A stretch of DNA of 55,538 nt, taken from NCBI RefSeq assembly GCF_029869215.1, contig NZ_JARWPM010000399.1, positions 1-55,538 on the forward strand, given 5' to 3'. Numbering within the stretch: the stretch's first letter is position 1; each line of letters starts with the position of its first letter. The translations under genes and the position numbers were made by a program. The notes below the pieces were generated by a model, which saw only the letters and a list, made by a program, of their open reading frames with translations, was not told the origin of the DNA and made no database searches. This DNA is from Nocardia carnea (lineage in GTDB: Bacteria > Actinomycetota > Actinomycetes > Mycobacteriales > Mycobacteriaceae). Shown one piece after another: positions 35,010-43,509 of the stretch.

Positions 35010-35654
35010 ATGAATATCAAAGGGATTGCTGCCACCGCGGCGATGACGGCGGCGGTTATCGGCGTTGCCGGCGGAACGGCGAGCGCGGATACGTTCGTGC
35101 CGCTGCCCGGCGGCGAGAAGGCCGCCCCCGGCGCCAAGATCACCCGCGTCAACGAGAGCGCGCTCATCTCGCCGTCGATGTCGGCCAACGGCGCCGGCCG
35201 CGTCGCATGGCTCACCGCGCAGGTGCACGCGGATGTCACCGCCACCCCCGAGGGTGAAGCGGGACCGTGGAAGGGCCCGACCAATGCCCCGGGTACCAAC
35301 AACTCCTCCACCCACGGCACCTCGCGCCTGAGCACCGGCTACATCGTCGGCTGCCAGGTCAGCATCGCCGAGAACGCGATCTCCGCCGGTGTGTCCGCCA
35401 GCGTGGACACGTCCTCCTTCGGTGGTAGCGGTTCCCTGAGCATCAAGCTCGGCCCGGGCGAAGTGAAGTTCGTCCACATCGAGGGCGTCGACATCACCAA
35501 GCCCGGCCAGTACTGGGTCGACTACAAGGATGTCGAGATGAACATCGAGGGCTGCGCCGGCTACGCCCAAGCCCGGTCCTACTCGGTCCTCGAGATCATC
35601 GGTGACCACTATTCGAAGACCACCCTGTACGGAGCTCCGTTCAGCATCGGCTGA
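35010..35654 (+). CDS. MspA family porin (NfpA/NfpB-like), copy 1
   Basis: A 214-residue outer-membrane (mycomembrane) porin. The Sec signal peptide ends about ASA26-DTF. The mature body shows MspA blocks: VPLPGGEKA, RVNESALISPSM, STGYIVGCQVSI, VDYKDVEMNIEGCAGYAQAR and the C-terminal TLYGAPFSIG. Two cysteines (in VGCQV and EGCAGYAQA) are shared with copy 2. Known: MspA forms octameric channels for small hydrophilic solutes, and Nocardia NfpA/NfpB form a mixed channel from two adjacent genes. ATG 35010 has GAGGG 7 bases upstream. It is tandem with copy 2 and probably co-transcribed. Confidence 0.93.
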   Translation: MNIKGIAATAAMTAAVIGVAGGTASADTFVPLPGGEKAAPGAKITRVNESALISPSMSANGAGRVAWLTAQVHADVTATPEGEAGPWKGPTNAPGTNNSSTHGTSRLSTGYIVGCQVSIAENAISAGVSASVDTSSFGGSGSLSIKLGPGEVKFVHIEGVDITKPGQYWVDYKDVEMNIEGCAGYAQARSYSVLEIIGDHYSKTTLYGAPFSIG

Positions 35655-35720
35655 CCCGGGTCAGCACTGGTCGATCAATCCGTCGCTGAACGGAATATCT
35701 CTTCCGAGAGGGAAAAAGTC

Positions 35721-36383
35721 ATGTCTGTAGTGAAGAAGAGCGCCGTGCGTATCGCCAGCGTCGCCGCCGCGGCAGCCGCCGCCGTCGGCCTGTTCTCGAC
35801 CGGCGCCGCGAACGCCGATACGTTCATCCCGCTGCCGGGCGCCGAACTGCACCACACCCTGCCCAACGGCCTGCAGGTCACCGCGCGGATCGCCAACGAG
35901 TCGGCGCTGATAAACCCGTCGATGGGTTCCACCCCGCTGCACCGCAACGTGTGGGTTTCGGCCAGCGCGCAGGTCGAGGTGCACGGTAAGCACAAGGGCA
36001 CCAAGATCACGCCCGGATACGTCGTGGGCTGCCAGGTCGATATCAGCGGTGGCACCGGCCAGGGCGGCGCGGGCGCGAAGGTAGCCGGCGAGAACGTGAC
36101 TGCCAACGCCAGCACCGGCGCGAACCTGACCCTGGGCCCCGGCCAGGCCAGCTCGTTCCTGATCCTCGATATCGAGAAGCCGGACGTGTACGGCAACGAG
36201 GGCCACCAGTTCGCCACCAAGTTCACCGGCCCCAGCGGCTCGGTGACCTGGACCGATACCACCATCGGCCTGAACGGCTGCGCCGGCTACGCCCAGGCCC
36301 GCTCGTTCGTGCGGGTGGAGGTGTCCACCGATAACGGCATCTCCGAATTCCGTGTCTGGGGCGCTCCCTTCAGCCTCGGCTGA
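35721..36383 (+). CDS. MspA family porin (NfpA/NfpB-like), copy 2
   Basis: A 220-residue porin. The Ala-rich signal peptide is cut about ANA32-DTF. Shared blocks with copy 1: FIPLPGAEL, ARIANESALINPSM, TPGYVVGCQVDI, NGCAGYAQARS and FRVWGAPFSLG. The central loops differ strongly, as expected for two subunits of a mixed channel. It starts 66 bases after copy 1 with GAGAGGGAA just upstream of ATG 35721. A strong terminator follows at 36410. Confidence 0.93.
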   Translation: MSVVKKSAVRIASVAAAAAAAVGLFSTGAANADTFIPLPGAELHHTLPNGLQVTARIANESALINPSMGSTPLHRNVWVSASAQVEVHGKHKGTKITPGYVVGCQVDISGGTGQGGAGAKVAGENVTANASTGANLTLGPGQASSFLILDIEKPDVYGNEGHQFATKFTGPSGSVTWTDTTIGLNGCAGYAQARSFVRVEVSTDNGISEFRVWGAPFSLG

Positions 36384-36409
36384 TCCGGGCCCGGTCGAGC
36401 GATATCGAC

Positions 36410-36439
36410 GTAGCCCCGGCCGTTTCCGGCCGGGGCTAC
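36410..36439 (+). terminator. strong terminator after the porin pair
   Basis: A perfect 13-bp stem (GTAGCCCCGGCCG / CGGCCGGGGCTAC) with a TTTC loop lies 26 bases after the second porin stop. It is the clearest terminator in the window. Confidence 0.85.
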
Positions 36440-36475
36440 GGTCGTCTTCCGGGCCGGTATTAGGCTGATCCGTCT

Positions 36476-37018
36476 ATGGCTATCGGCGCGACTCTGCACA
36501 CCTTCGCTGTCCAGCTCTCCGACGTCGATCGCGGCGTCTACCAGGAGCTGGACCTGCGCCTGGCCCGGCACCCGTCCGAGACCGCCGAATTCCTGGTCAC
36601 CCGGCTGCTGGCCTACTGCCTCGAATACCAGGAGGGGATCGCGTTCAGCGACGGCGGGGTGTCCTCGACCGACGAGCCGGCCGTTCTGGTCCGCGATCTC
36701 ACCGGACGCCTCACCGCCTGGATCGAAATCGGCGCTCCCGATGCCGATCGTGTGCACCGCGGCAGCAAACTGACCGGCCGCGCCGCCGTCTACACCCACC
36801 GCGACCCGGCAAAGGTATCGGCGGCGCTCACCGGCAAACGGATCCATCGCGCGGAAACGATCCCCCTGTACAGTTTCGACCCGGGCTTCGCCGGCACCGC
36901 GGCCGCAGCGCTCGAAAGACGCAACACCGTCACGCTGTCGGTGCTGGAACGGCAGCTCTATCTGGCACTGAACGGCACCGACCTCACGACGGCGATCACC
37001 GAGCACCGGCTCGCCTGA
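36476..37018 (+). CDS. yaeQ: YaeQ family protein
   Basis: A 180-residue protein with YaeQ blocks: DVDRGVYQELDLRLARHPSE near 20-38, RLLAYCLEYQEGIAFSDG, and LTAWIEIGAPDADRVHRGSK with the family's Glu/Asp and Lys positions. YaeQ proteins have a restriction-endonuclease-like fold; the cellular role is not settled. Full length. It begins 36 bases after the porin terminator, so it has its own promoter. The 130 bases after it hold no gene. Confidence 0.88.
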   Translation: MAIGATLHTFAVQLSDVDRGVYQELDLRLARHPSETAEFLVTRLLAYCLEYQEGIAFSDGGVSSTDEPAVLVRDLTGRLTAWIEIGAPDADRVHRGSKLTGRAAVYTHRDPAKVSAALTGKRIHRAETIPLYSFDPGFAGTAAAALERRNTVTLSVLERQLYLALNGTDLTTAITEHRLA

Positions 37019-37150
37019 GGTATCGCTACCCGCACCGGCCGAACGTGATCGTGATCCGGTCCGGCACCGCGGCCGGCAGGATCGGTACTCCCCCTTCGAC
37101 GAGCCCCGAACCGGCCGCCGGTTCCCGGCACGAGCGAACAGGATGGTGAC

Positions 37151-38083
37151 ATGTACGAGGGAAACACCCCCGCGGCCCGGAAAACGGCTCTGTTCGTGGG
37201 ACTTTCGACGGTCGATATCGCGTACCTGGTCGACACCTACCCGGCGGAGGATACGAAAACCCAGGCGGCCGGCCAGCACATCGGGGCGGGCGGCCCGGCC
37301 ACCAACGCGGCCGTCGCGTTCGCCGCACTCGGCGGCGCACCTACTCTCGTGACCGCCGTGGGAACCCACCGGCTCGGCGACCTCATCCGTGCCGACCTGG
37401 CCGCACACGAGGTACGGATCGTCGATGTCCGCGCCGGCAGCGACCATCAACCCCCGGTCTCGTCCATCGTGGTCGCGGAATCGGCCGCCACCCGTACGAT
37501 CGTGTCCCTCGACGGCACCCGGATCGCGGTCGAGTACGACCACCGCCTGGCCGGCCTGCTCACCGGAACGAATGTCGTGCTGGTGGACGGGCACTATCCG
37601 GAATTGGCCGCCGGTCTCTGTGCGGGCGCCGGCGCACTCGGAATCCCGGTCGTGCTGGACGCGGGACGGTTCAAGGAATCCCATATCGCGCTCCTGCCCC
37701 ATATCCGGTCCGCGATCTGTTCCGCGGCGTTCACCCCACCCGGTACCGACCCGGGCGATACCGGCGCCGTACTCGCCTATCTGCGCGACGCCGGCGTCGC
37801 GAATATCGCGGTCACGAACGGCGGCGAACCGATCGTCGGCCTCGCCGGTGACCGCGAATTCCGCATCGCAATCCCGGCCGTCCGGGCCGTGGACACCCTC
37901 GGGGCGGGCGATATCCTGCACGGCGCCTTCTGCTACTTCACGAGTACCGGCCACGATTTCGTCCGGGCACTCACGCTGGCCGCCGACGTGGCGAGTTTCT
38001 CCTGCCGGTTCTTCGGCACCCGGGAATGGTGTACCCGCCTCAGTGAACTGCCCGCACCAGGAACCGGTCGCCCCGGGGCGTGA
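37151..38083 (+). CDS. PfkB family carbohydrate/nucleoside kinase
   Basis: A 310-residue ribokinase-fold enzyme. The substrate-side motif GAGGPATNAAVAFAALGG is near 45 and the catalytic motif VDTLGAGDILHGAF near 250, where the Asp in GAGD is the base. The tail (REWCTRLSELP) has Cys residues unusual for the family. The substrate cannot be told. Its last 44 bases overlap the end of the convergent P-loop kinase gene. GAACAGGATGGTGAC precedes ATG 37151, a weak ribosome site. Confidence 0.88.
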   Translation: MYEGNTPAARKTALFVGLSTVDIAYLVDTYPAEDTKTQAAGQHIGAGGPATNAAVAFAALGGAPTLVTAVGTHRLGDLIRADLAAHEVRIVDVRAGSDHQPPVSSIVVAESAATRTIVSLDGTRIAVEYDHRLAGLLTGTNVVLVDGHYPELAAGLCAGAGALGIPVVLDAGRFKESHIALLPHIRSAICSAAFTPPGTDPGDTGAVLAYLRDAGVANIAVTNGGEPIVGLAGDREFRIAIPAVRAVDTLGAGDILHGAFCYFTSTGHDFVRALTLAADVASFSCRFFGTREWCTRLSELPAPGTGRPGA

Positions 38084-38726
38084 GAACGAGATCGGCGTGT
38101 TCCCTGGTCCCGGCCACGAGCACGGCGTTCGGCAGATCCGTGCCGGTGACCTTCGCGCGCGCCACCGCCGGAGGCTTCCCGCCGGCGAGATGCCGCGCGT
38201 ACAGGCGCCGTTCGATCAGCTCGGCATGAGCGTCCAGATACCAGCACTCGTCGAGCAACGAGCGCACCTCCCGCCACCCCGGTTCGTCCAGCAAGAGATA
38301 GTTGCCCTCGACCACGACGATCCGGTGCGCGCGGAAGACGACACCGTCCGGTACGGGGTCGTGAATCCCGCGATCGTAGACCGGCCACCCGACCTCGGCG
38401 CCGATCGGCGCGGCACGCAGCTCGCGCAGTTTCGTCGTGAACGCCCGCGGATCGAAAGATCCCGGCGCCCCTTTGGTTCCGAGTTCGCCCGCGGTCGACA
38501 ACTCCAGGTTGGTCCGATGGAATCCGTCCATCGGCGCGACCCCGGCGAGATCGCCGCCCGTCCGGTTCAGGGCCGCGCAGAGTTCCGCCGCCACCGTGGA
38601 CTTTCCCGCACCCGGCGGCCCCGCCAGGCCCAGGACATATCGTCGCCCGGAATCGGTGCCGGCCGCCGTTCGCACCCGCTGCGCCAGGTCGGCGATCGTG
38701 CGGCCGTGCCGGTCCGTCACCCACAT
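38040..38726 (-). CDS. P-loop nucleoside/pantothenate kinase-like protein
   Basis: A 228-residue kinase of the uridine kinase / PanK-like fold. Walker A is GPPGAGKST at 36-44. DGFHRTNLEL near 67 and YDRGIHDPVPDG near 120 are family blocks, with IVVVEGNYLLLDEPGW near 142. Known relatives phosphorylate nucleosides or fructose-type substrates; the substrate here is unknown. Its start overlaps the end of the MerR gene by 10 bases, so the two are co-transcribed, and it converges on the PfkB kinase. Confidence 0.88.
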   Translation of the reverse strand: MWVTDRHGRTIADLAQRVRTAAGTDSGRRYVLGLAGPPGAGKSTVAAELCAALNRTGGDLAGVAPMDGFHRTNLELSTAGELGTKGAPGSFDPRAFTTKLRELRAAPIGAEVGWPVYDRGIHDPVPDGVVFRAHRIVVVEGNYLLLDEPGWREVRSLLDECWYLDAHAELIERRLYARHLAGGKPPAVARAKVTGTDLPNAVLVAGTREHADLVLTPRGDRFLVRAVH

Positions 38727-39673
38727 ACCTCGCGCGCCGACGGCCACCGCGGATCGCCGAGGTCCGTTCCGAGCGAACGCACGAGGGCAGTGTCCAGCCA
38801 CTGCTGGATCGCGCCCGTGGTGTGCGGCGTGCCGAGCGCTTCGGCGGTGAGCGCCCAGTAGCGCGCGGCGGTGTGGTCGGCGGCCGGGACACCGCGGGCC
38901 AGCGCACGGCGGAAGCCCTCGGCGTCCCGGCGGCCGCGAGCCACCGCGTGTGCGGCCACGTACCGGTCCAGTTCCGGGCCCGGTCCGGGCGGATCGCCGG
39001 CGGCGATCCGGTGTGCCACCGCGGTATAGGCGGCCGAGACCTCGTCGATCAACGCGCGTTTGTCCCGGACCGCCGGCTCCGGCGGCCCCCAGACCTGCCG
39101 GGAGAAAACGCGCGCCAGGCCGGGTGAACGCACCAGCTGCCCGAGTTCGGCGAAGACCAGAACATGACGGGGCGACGGCTCCGCCGGCAACCGCGGGATA
39201 TCCATCTCGACGAATCCGTCGAATATCGGCGGCGGCACGGCACTCAGGATCCGGCGCCAGAAGTCGATGAGTCCGGTGCGGGCCGCACCGCGATCGGCAA
39301 CCGCCGCCAGTTCGGCGAGTATCCGCGGATCGCCGGCCTGCTCGATCGCGGCCAGCAGCGCACGCCGCCAGGACAGTGCACCGATTTCGGCCTCCACCGC
39401 GGCCCGTTCCACCGCGACCACCTCCGGAATCCCGCGCACCCCCGCGAGTACCTCGGAGATGACGGCCAAGCCGAGACCCAGCGCCCGCAACCGCCGCACG
39501 GTATGCAGCCGTTCGAGGGCCTCCGGGGTGAATACGCGGTGCCCGCCGCTGGTGCGCTGGGCTACCAGAACCCCTGTGTCGCAATAGAACCGGATGGTCC
39601 GGACCGGCACACCGGTGCGCCGCGCGGCTTCCCCGATGCTCACCGCGTTCGACGGATAAGTGATGTAGGTCAC
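38717..39673 (-). CDS. MerR family transcriptional regulator with long effector domain
   Basis: A 318-residue regulator. The N-terminal HTH is SIGEAARRTGVPVRTIRFYCD, then GHRVFTPEALERL; the coiled helix and a long (about 190-residue) helical C-terminus follow. The long C-terminus resembles those that sense small molecules, but no ligand motif is visible. GTG 39673 is preferred because GGAGG lies 11 bases upstream; GTG 39691 is an alternative. An imperfect inverted repeat (39681-39705) lies at its start and between it and the divergent isomerase-like gene. Confidence 0.85.
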   Translation of the reverse strand: MTYITYPSNAVSIGEAARRTGVPVRTIRFYCDTGVLVAQRTSGGHRVFTPEALERLHTVRRLRALGLGLAVISEVLAGVRGIPEVVAVERAAVEAEIGALSWRRALLAAIEQAGDPRILAELAAVADRGAARTGLIDFWRRILSAVPPPIFDGFVEMDIPRLPAEPSPRHVLVFAELGQLVRSPGLARVFSRQVWGPPEPAVRDKRALIDEVSAAYTAVAHRIAAGDPPGPGPELDRYVAAHAVARGRRDAEGFRRALARGVPAADHTAARYWALTAEALGTPHTTGAIQQWLDTALVRSLGTDLGDPRWPSAREVCG

Positions 39674-39680
39674 AACTACT

Positions 39681-39705
39681 GGAACCTCCACCCGGCTGGA
39701 GTTCC
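39681..39705. promoter_or_regulatory. MerR-type operator candidate
   Basis: GGAACCTCCA and TGGAGTTCC form a near-perfect dyad (one unpaired base) in the 70-base divergent gap. Position and size fit a MerR operator within the spacer of the divergent promoter. Confidence 0.5.
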
Positions 39706-39743
39706 TACGCTACCGGAAACGCCCGAGTACAGGAGATCCGCCG

Positions 39744-40352
39744 ATGAACGTCGCCACCGAAGAACTCGCCTGGGCGGCCGTAACCGCCGAACGCACCGGC
39801 CTGGCCGACCTACTGGAAGGACTGACCGAAGCGCAGTGGAACCACCCGTCGGTGTGCGACGGCTGGCGAGTCCGCGATGTGGTCGCCCATATCCTGCTCA
39901 CCTCCCGGGCGAAACTCCCCTGGCTGCTGTGGCAGACAGCGCTGGCGCGCGGCAGCATCACCCGGATGAACTTCGGCACCGCGATCCACTACGCCGACAA
40001 GAGGACCCCGGCGGAACTGCTCACCGAACTCCGCGCGATCGCGGGCCTCCGGCACAAGCCGGTCGCAACCGACGCCGTCGACCGCTTGATGGATCTCCTG
40101 GTCCACGGCCAGGACATCGCGATCCCCCTGGGCATCCACCGGGAGATGCCGATCGACGCCGCCCGCTGGTCGGCCGACCGCGTCTGGAACATGGGCTGGC
40201 CCTTCCACGCCCGCCGCACCCTGGCCGGCCACCGGTTGACCGCGACCGATACCGACTGGTCCGCGGGTGCGGGAACACCGCTGGCCGCCCCGATCGCCGA
40301 CCTCCTCCTGCTCGTCACGGGTCGGAAATCGATCGCTGGTTTGCGTCCGTGA
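39744..40352 (+). CDS. mycothiol-dependent maleylpyruvate isomerase family protein
   Basis: A 202-residue DinB-fold protein. The N-terminal LTEAQWNHPSVCDGWRVRDVVAHI block with its His is the metal/mycothiol signature, and the second His lies in LLVHGQDIAIPLG near 122. Known relatives use mycothiol to isomerise maleylpyruvate or to conjugate thiols; the exact substrate is unknown. It is divergent from the MerR gene, so it is the likely target of that regulator. Confidence 0.85.
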   Translation: MNVATEELAWAAVTAERTGLADLLEGLTEAQWNHPSVCDGWRVRDVVAHILLTSRAKLPWLLWQTALARGSITRMNFGTAIHYADKRTPAELLTELRAIAGLRHKPVATDAVDRLMDLLVHGQDIAIPLGIHREMPIDAARWSADRVWNMGWPFHARRTLAGHRLTATDTDWSAGAGTPLAAPIADLLLLVTGRKSIAGLRP

Positions 40353-40400
40353 AGCAGAACCGTGGTGACCACTCGCCCGCCCGAGCGCAGACACTCCGGG

Positions 40401-41600
40401 TCAGGACAAGACCAGGTCGGCGGTGGGGCGCAGTCCGTCGACACCGCCCGGGGTGATCACAGCGAGCTCGTACCCATGACGGGCGGCCGGCTGCCACTGC
40501 CCACCGGCCAGTGGCACGGTCGCGATATTCGGTACCGGACCCGAGGTCCAGTCGAGCCGCCCGGCCACGGTTTCGATATCGGTGCGGCACAGTGCCGCGG
40601 CCACCGCGTCCGGGCCGGTGGGGTCGTCCGCCGTGGTCAACGCGTGCACAGCGACCTCGAACAGCGCGTAGGCGAGCCCGAGGGGCTGTAACCATTGCCT
40701 GCCGGTCCGCTGCTCATAGCTCTCGGCGAGTTCGGCTGCCGTGCGGCCGTCGAGTGCGCACCGGTAGGGGTGGCCCGGGGACCAATAAACGAGTGTGCCG
40801 ACGTTCGCCTGAGCGGGCGCGCCGTCGGAACCGCCCGCCCCGGGCGGGTAGGCGAGCCAGCGCGAACAGGTGATCAACCGGGGCCGCCAACCGGAGCCGG
40901 CAGCCGTAGCCCGGAAAAGGGCGAGATCGCGGGCGGTGGCGGCACTCGTCACGATCTCGACGCCGGCGTCGAGGAAAGTACGCAGATGCTCGCCGAGGTC
41001 GGCGGCCGGCTCGCGATAGCCCGGCGGGTCGACGAGCCGGTGCCCTTGCGCGCGGGCCGCGGGGGCGAAGCCGTAGCGGCCGTGGCGCGACCAGTTGCCC
41101 TGCGGACCGTCGTTCCACAGGCAGCCCACATCCCCGCCGCCGGCGCAGTCCCAGAGCTCGGTGAATACGCCGGCGATATCGTCCAGTCCCCAGCAGAAGT
41201 GGAAGGTCCGCTCGAACGGCCGGTCGTCGTCCGCGCCACGGCCGTAGTAGTACACCTGCCAGGGAAAGGTGCTGGAAATACAGACGACTCCGAGTTCTTC
41301 GCAGGTGTCGGCGACCACCGGCAGAACCTGCGTCCCGGCCAGCGTGAGGACGATGACCGCACGCTCGTCCCGTACGAGCTGCGTAACCGCCCGACGCGCC
41401 CCTTCGGGTGTGGACCTGCTGTCGCGGCTCGCGAGCCGAATCCGATGCCCGCTCGCGGACATCCGCTCGAGGCGCCCGGTGAGTTCCGCCAAGGCGAAGT
41501 CGAGCGGATCGCCCAGGCCCGCCAACCGGCCCGAGCGAGCGATGACGACACCGATGGTGACAACCCGTTGCCCCGCCACGCCTCTCGTACCTTCGTTCAC
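40401..41600 (-). CDS. periplasmic-binding-protein-fold (Leu/Ile/Val type) protein without signal peptide
   Basis: A 399-residue protein with the two-lobed amino-acid-binding fold: VVTIGVVIARSGRLAGLGDP near 12, then DSRSTPEGARRAVTQLV, then GVVCISSTFPWQVYYYGRG, FHFCWGLDDIAGVFTE and the C-terminal DWTSGPVPNIATVPLAGGQW. GTG 41600 is set by GGAAGGG 6 bases upstream. No signal peptide or lipobox is present, even in the longer upstream frame, so it may be cytoplasmic. No ABC permease or ATPase of the Liv type is nearby. It could be a binding protein that lost export, or a ligand sensor. Confidence 0.8.
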   Translation of the reverse strand: MNEGTRGVAGQRVVTIGVVIARSGRLAGLGDPLDFALAELTGRLERMSASGHRIRLASRDSRSTPEGARRAVTQLVRDERAVIVLTLAGTQVLPVVADTCEELGVVCISSTFPWQVYYYGRGADDDRPFERTFHFCWGLDDIAGVFTELWDCAGGGDVGCLWNDGPQGNWSRHGRYGFAPAARAQGHRLVDPPGYREPAADLGEHLRTFLDAGVEIVTSAATARDLALFRATAAGSGWRPRLITCSRWLAYPPGAGGSDGAPAQANVGTLVYWSPGHPYRCALDGRTAAELAESYEQRTGRQWLQPLGLAYALFEVAVHALTTADDPTGPDAVAAALCRTDIETVAGRLDWTSGPVPNIATVPLAGGQWQPAARHGYELAVITPGGVDGLRPTADLVLS

Positions 41601-41824
41601 CGCAAACCCTTCCGGTGGAAGCGGAACCATGAACCGGCCGCCCGGCCGTGCCGCAGACGAATCAGGCGGAATCGTCGTGAGGGACAGCAGGGTTCGATAC
41701 CCGACGCCGCCGGACCCGGTCCCCACTGCGCTCGCCACTCAGCGGACGCGCCGACCCACCGCCGGAAATAATAGATGACTGCTATCACAGCCTCGGGAGG
41801 TGCTCATCGGCGTGTTTCAGCCGG

Positions 41825-42430
41825 TCACGCCACCGGTGGCCTACCCCGGCGGAGGAACTGCTCGACCGTGGTCTCGAGCAGCCCGCCGAGCATCTCCGGT
41901 TCGACGAAATTGCCGTTCACCAGCGAGGCGAGGCCCTGCATGGTCGCGAACAGGACGAGTCCGAGCTGCCGGGTATCACCTGCCGGCAGCGCTCCTCGCC
42001 CCTGCCCCTCGACGACCAGATCGTGCATCAGCGCGAACGGCGCTTCGGCCGCCCGCGCGATCCGCTCCGCACCCGGCCGGTGCTTACCCGTGTACATCAG
42101 CTCGAGCAACGCGGGATTCTCGGTCGCGAAGCGAGTGTAGGCGCCCATGGCGGCCCGGAGGCGGGACGGAAAGTCCCCACCCACCGCCAGTTCGGCACGC
42201 AGGGCCATATCCAACCGAGCGAATCCGTCCTCGGCGAGGGCGTCGAGCAGCGCTTGCCGGTCGGCGAAGTGCCGGCGCGGCGCGGCATGGCTGACCCCGA
42301 TCTCCCGCGCCAGATCACGCAGCGACAGCTGGTCCACACCGCGTTCCCGGAGGCTGCGCCCGGCTGCATCGAGCAGCGCGGTCCGGAGGTTGCCATGGTG
42401 ATAGGGCCGTTCGGCGGACAGGTCGGGCAT
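41825..42430 (-). CDS. TetR family transcriptional regulator
   Basis: A 201-residue repressor. HTH near 14-55: LRTALLDAAGRSLRERGVD, LSLRDLAREIGVSHAAPRRHF, DRQALLDALA. The C-terminal domain is a TetR_C type with YTGKHRPGAERIA. ATG 42430 is preferred, with GGGTGA upstream; GTG 42439 is possible. It is divergent from the SDR gene at 42497, with a 15-base dyad next to that gene's start codon, so it very probably represses it. Confidence 0.9.
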   Translation of the reverse strand: MPDLSAERPYHHGNLRTALLDAAGRSLRERGVDQLSLRDLAREIGVSHAAPRRHFADRQALLDALAEDGFARLDMALRAELAVGGDFPSRLRAAMGAYTRFATENPALLELMYTGKHRPGAERIARAAEAPFALMHDLVVEGQGRGALPAGDTRQLGLVLFATMQGLASLVNGNFVEPEMLGGLLETTVEQFLRRGRPPVA

Positions 42431-42480
42431 AACGCTCACCCTAGCGAATCAACGTTTCCGTCGACAACATTGTTTCCATC

Positions 42481-42495
42481 GTCTACTTTGTAGAC
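42481..42495. promoter_or_regulatory. TetR operator candidate at the SDR start
   Basis: GTCTAC-TTT-GTAGAC is a perfect dyad ending one base before the SDR ATG. It is AT-rich against the background. Bound repressor would cover the start of the SDR message. Confidence 0.6.
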
Positions 42496-42496
42496 T

Positions 42497-43393
42497 ATGA
42501 CAACATTCTCCGCCTCCAGCGTTCCTTCCCTGACGGGTCGCACGGTCATCGTCACCGGCGCGAACAGCGGAATCGGCCGCGTCGCCGCCCGCGCGCTCGC
42601 CGCCCGGGGAGCCCGCGTCGTCCTCGCTGTACGCACCCCCGACAAGGGCCACGAGGCCGCCGCCTCGATGACAGGCGATATCGAAGTCCGCCGCCTCGAC
42701 CTGGCCGATCTGGCCGCGGTACGCGCTTTCGCGGAAAACTTCACCGACCCGGTCGATATCCTGATCAACAACGCGGGCGTCATGATCCCGCCCCTCACCC
42801 GCACCGCCGACGGTTTCGAATTACAGTTCGGCACAAACCATCTGGGGCATTTCGCCCTCATTAACCTGCTGCTTCCGCAGATCCGGGAACGGATCGTCAC
42901 GGTGTCCTCGAACGGCCACAAAACCGGTTCGATCGATTTCGGCGACCTCAACTGGGAGCGCAAACCCTACCGGGCGATGCCCGCCTACGCCCAGTCCAAA
43001 CTGGCGAATCTGCTGTTCACCGCGGAACTCCACCGCAAACTCACCCGCGCCGGCTCCCCGATCCGCGCGACCGCCGCCCACCCCGGCATGGCAGCCACCA
43101 ATCTCCTGCGCTCCGGCGACCGCGGCCTCGCAACCCGCCTCACCGAGAAGGCAGCCACCCTACTCGCCCAGAGCGACGAGAACGGCGCCCTGCCCACCCT
43201 TTACGCAGCGGTGGCCGATATCCCCGGCGACAGCTACGCGGGACCGGGCGGCTTCATGGAGGGCCGCGGCGCCCCGAAACTCGTCGGCCGCAGCGCGAAA
43301 GCGCGGGACACCGCGACGGCACAGCGCCTATGGGATGTCTCCGAATCCCTGACCGGAGTCCCCTTCCCCCAGCACGCACTCCAGTCGAACTGA
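42497..43393 (+). CDS. SDR family oxidoreductase
   Basis: A 298-residue short-chain dehydrogenase of the retinol-dehydrogenase-like type. Cofactor motif VIVTGANSGIGR near 16, DILINNAGVM near 92, active-site Ser in VTVSSNGHKTGS and YAQSKLANLL near 164. Likely NADP-linked; the substrate is not readable. No ribosome site separates the operator dyad from ATG 42497, so the message may be leaderless. It converges on an LLM oxidoreductase gene 116 bases downstream; that gap holds nothing obvious. Confidence 0.92.
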   Translation: MTTFSASSVPSLTGRTVIVTGANSGIGRVAARALAARGARVVLAVRTPDKGHEAAASMTGDIEVRRLDLADLAAVRAFAENFTDPVDILINNAGVMIPPLTRTADGFELQFGTNHLGHFALINLLLPQIRERIVTVSSNGHKTGSIDFGDLNWERKPYRAMPAYAQSKLANLLFTAELHRKLTRAGSPIRATAAHPGMAATNLLRSGDRGLATRLTEKAATLLAQSDENGALPTLYAAVADIPGDSYAGPGGFMEGRGAPKLVGRSAKARDTATAQRLWDVSESLTGVPFPQHALQSN

Positions 43394-43509
43394 TCCGCCG
43401 CCGAAGAACTCCGCGAGGACCGGCGGCAGAATCGAGCGCTCCGCCGAAGACTCGATTACCGTGCCGGGCCACCACATTCCCGGTGCAGCAGCCCACGCCG
43501 GCGACCGGT

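Noticed and set aside
35651..35664. CTGACCCGGGTCAG palindrome between the porins
   Set aside because: It includes the stop codon of copy 1 and is a common GC palindrome; too little support for a site.
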